DNA of 64,000 nucleotides from Halichondria panicea (taxonomy: Eukaryota; Porifera; Demospongiae; Suberitida; Halichondriidae), in NCBI RefSeq assembly GCF_963675165.1, contig NC_087390.1, positions 2,928,001 through 2,992,000 on the forward strand. The letters are read 5' to 3'. How positions within the stretch are numbered: the first letter of the stretch is position 1; every line of letters starts with the position of its first letter. The notes under the pieces were generated by a model. It was given only the letters and a program-made list of their open reading frames with translations, made no database searches and had not been told where the DNA came from. Both the position numbers and the translations under genes were made by a program. Below are positions 63,001 through 64,000 of the stretch, in pieces.

Positions 63001-63275
63001 ATCAGGTCACAGATAATCTTGTTGTTGAAGTAGTCGATCTTTGAAAAGTAAGAAACAATTAATAGAGAAAACAATAAGGACGCTTAGATCACGCTTAGAT
63101 CAAATAATACTGAATCCATTTTCATGAACATGAATATAATTATACTGATGTTGGTCTTACCTGTACCCACTCTATACCCTCCCGTTGGTACTCCTCCTGC
63201 TCCAGTTTGAGCACCAGCTCAATGAACAGCTGCTGCAGCTTCTCGTTGCAATAGTTGATGCACAGCTGCTCAAAA
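47497..63275 (-). CDS. MYO1D: Class I myosin, MYO1D-type (motor C-half, IQ, TH1 tail); 5' partial
   Basis: Thirteen exons in transcript order: 63275-63161, 63038-62928, 62721-62591, 61660-61586, 61030-60937, 60078-59873, 59781-59577, 59172-59051, 57178-57077, 54538-54391, 54076-53978, 51260-50995 and 47662-47497. All phases agree and give 612 aa. The motor part has [71 protein letters not shown] and [19 protein letters not shown]; converter and lever have [12 protein letters not shown] and the IQ-type [16 protein letters not shown] plus YYRRYKLKS. The tail ([13 protein letters not shown] ... FSCATMK ... [14 protein letters not shown]) is the basic lipid-binding TH1 domain and follows human MYO1D closely, ending SGF versus human SGFIL. 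P-loop, switch I and the N-terminal motor are beyond the window. It is an actin-based membrane motor. Confidence 0.94.
47663..50994. other. Large MYO1D intron (last)
   Basis: 3.3 kb without a recognisable exon. It contains a two-copy tandem 'tttcaaacaatatgaaaagg' (about 48676 and 48708), a (CA)n run near 50815-50840 and many ATGTACAT-type palindromic words. Short open frames show no domains. Confidence 0.5.
51261..53977. other. MYO1D intron with simple and tandem repeats
   Basis: 2.7 kb. Just upstream of the exon acceptor at 51260 (transcript sense) lie CA-rich DNA and a 2-3 copy unit 'gtgtagggtcctgacgg' (51343-51420). The 148-base tandem duplication at 52779-53073 is listed separately. No exon seen. 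Confidence 0.5.
52779..53073. repeat. Two-copy 148-base tandem duplication
   Basis: Copies at 52779-52926 and 52927-53073 share 'cttagctttacacataat', 'cagaatcccataat', 'gtctgggtgtggcatgaaat' and 'ggctactatcagaggcta', with scattered differences. It lies in a MYO1D intron and is non-coding. Confidence 0.85.
54077..54390. repeat. CACAC-rich short MYO1D intron
   Basis: 314 bp intron of which about half (54235-54390) is 'cacacccacacacactact' type repeat. It directly abuts the donor of the 54538-54391 exon; in transcript sense it is GU-rich right after the 5' splice site. Confidence 0.8.
54539..57076. other. MYO1D intron
   Basis: 2.5 kb without a recognisable exon. A two-copy tandem 'cattactcataatccatccc' lies at about 56090-56153. 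A (GT)n run of about 35 repeats (57003-57071) abuts the donor of the 57178-57077 exon. Confidence 0.5.
57003..57071. repeat. (GT)n microsatellite next to a MYO1D donor
   Basis: Pure GT run of about 69 bases. On the transcript strand the intron begins GTCAGCACACAC..., so the (CA)n starts about five bases after the 5' splice site. Confidence 0.95.
57179..59050. other. MYO1D intron with a MITE
   Basis: 1.9 kb intron with the MITE at 57260-57457, ACATGTACATGT palindromic runs (58495-58522, 58875-58936) and a two-copy repeat of roughly 75 bases ending 'agctatttgtacgtgaatag' (about 58549-58622 and 58679-58758). No exon. Confidence 0.55.
57260..57457. repeat. MITE-like element, 'CTATACGGTA' family
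   Basis: About 198 bp; left end 'gtgggtaattttcggggg', right end 'gaaaattacccgctatacgg'. The interior matches the copy at 440-649 ('gggcaagctgacctcca', 'atgcagtgcaggcaa', 'tgttcgagttgaacgaattt'), which makes them two members of one subfamily 57 kb apart, here inside a MYO1D intron. Confidence 0.75.
60079..60936. other. MYO1D intron with a possible + strand exon
   Basis: 858 bp. AT-rich, with a 'ttatacggta' word near 60510 that may be a relic of the MITE family. A short + strand exon-like segment at 60638-60705 is listed separately. Confidence 0.45.
60638..60705 (+). other. Exon-like segment on the strand opposite MYO1D
   Basis: A pyrimidine tract 'ccccctcctcctccag' is followed by a 68-base open segment that reads [20 protein letters not shown] and then KE, ending at a possible donor 'gag|gtgatt'. 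The composition is protein-like and higher in GC than its flanks. There is no neighbouring exon on this strand that I can find, so it may be a gene fragment or coincidence. Confidence 0.22.
61031..62590. other. MYO1D introns with further transposon relics
   Basis: Apart from the exon at 61586-61660 this holds two relics of the 'CTATACGGTA' group: 61391-61556 (ends 'tatttcgagggtataa' and 'ttataccctcgaaata') and about 61927-62043 (ending 'gccgctatacggtag'). A 'catatagcgggtaac' word lies at about 61260. No other exon. Confidence 0.5.
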
Positions 63276-63474
63276 CTGAACGGAAGGGAATACAATGTAA
63301 TAATACAGTGGACTTAGTACTGGATTTGTGACAAATAGATATGTTAACCCTTTACCAGAACTATTTCTACAGACTGTTTGTGAAATATCGGTGTGTTGAT
63401 CTTTTACCAGACACTCTGAAATTGCTCACCCACACATACATGAAATGTTACTAGACAGTGTGATGATCTTTACC
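63276..63474. other. MYO1D intron up to the gap
   Basis: Non-coding sequence upstream (transcript sense) of the first visible myosin exon. The two related phrases 'tttaccagaactattt' and 'ttttaccagacactct' hint at a short tandem repeat running into the assembly gap. Confidence 0.4.
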
Positions 63475-63674
63475 NNNNNNNNNNNNNNNNNNNNNNNNNN
63501 NNNNNNNNNNNNNNNNNNNNNNNNNNNNNNNNNNNNNNNNNNNNNNNNNNNNNNNNNNNNNNNNNNNNNNNNNNNNNNNNNNNNNNNNNNNNNNNNNNNN
63601 NNNNNNNNNNNNNNNNNNNNNNNNNNNNNNNNNNNNNNNNNNNNNNNNNNNNNNNNNNNNNNNNNNNNNNNNNN
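63475..63674. other. Assembly gap (200 N)
   Basis: Exactly 200 N, a usual placeholder size, so the true distance is unknown. Reading frames that cross it are meaningless. Confidence 0.99.
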
Positions 63675-64000
63675 CATGCATGCAGAGTGAGACATACATT
63701 ACTGTCATAGGAACAAAGACGAGCAGGGCCTCTTCACAACACAAGTAAACCATAGAGCCTTGCTCTACGTACATAGGGCTGAGATAGAGGTAATAAAACA
63801 CACATGGAAAAAAGAACAAGTGTGTCCACAGGTGGCTGACTACCATGCATCCTCCACAATTTCTTGCTCTTCGATTTGCAGTTTATTCTCAACTTCGCCA
63901 GGAAAAGTTCTTGATAACAAAGTGCATGGGCTGCGGCTGCTGCTTGTATTCTCAGTAGTATATGCTCAGCCTATATGAATGCATGCATGCATGTGCTGTG
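63675..64000. other. No recognisable exon
   Basis: 326 bp beyond the gap. I searched the - strand for the next upstream myosin motor exon and did not find one. A 'gcatgcatgcatg' run lies at the end. Confidence 0.4.

Noticed and set aside
63426-63846. Frames across the N block
   Set aside because: They exist only because N was translated as X.

Overview
The window is animal genomic DNA, most likely from a demosponge. The genes have many short introns with GT-AG ends, microsatellites and small palindromic transposons are dense, and the set mixes conserved animal genes (golgin-245, a class I myosin, a CDK5 activator) with Ig-like/sushi secreted proteins of a style I associate with sponges. No bacterial operon structure is present. 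The species call is inference. All exon joins below were built by hand from splice signals and reading phase.

Left part, + strand: the last three exons of a GLUT-type (SLC2) sugar transporter (711-1532), a repeat-rich gap with one decayed coding fragment, a large intronless gene (4848-8882) for a secreted-side beta-helix protein with about eight C-terminal membrane helices, and a further 3.7 kb repeat-rich gap.

Centre (12630-28414), + strand: a head-to-tail array of seven related genes, A to G. Each is built from a signal peptide, an Ig-like domain, zero to four sushi (CCP) domains and a Cys-rich C-terminal domain that I cannot assign to a named family. Every sushi domain is one exon flanked by phase-1 introns, so these exons can be gained, lost or skipped without breaking frame. 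A and D are fully open. F is open except for its first sushi exon. B has lost the exon 1 splice donor. C, E and G carry several lesions. Spacers of about 630-680 bp are duplicated with the genes. This fast-changing array of secreted recognition-type domains is the most interesting system in the window.

Right part, - strand: three conserved genes in line. A partial MYO1D-type myosin I (63275 down to 47497; motor N-terminus beyond the window), a single-exon p35-type CDK5 activator with an N-myristoylation motif (46716-45817), and a complete 11-exon golgin-245 (GOLGA4) gene (45231-28649) with both the N-terminal vesicle-capture motif and the C-terminal GRIP domain. Several introns of these genes end in CA repeats where a polypyrimidine tract would be expected. 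A 15-copy minisatellite sits in the last GOLGA4 intron. Two hundred Ns (63475-63674) mark an assembly gap.
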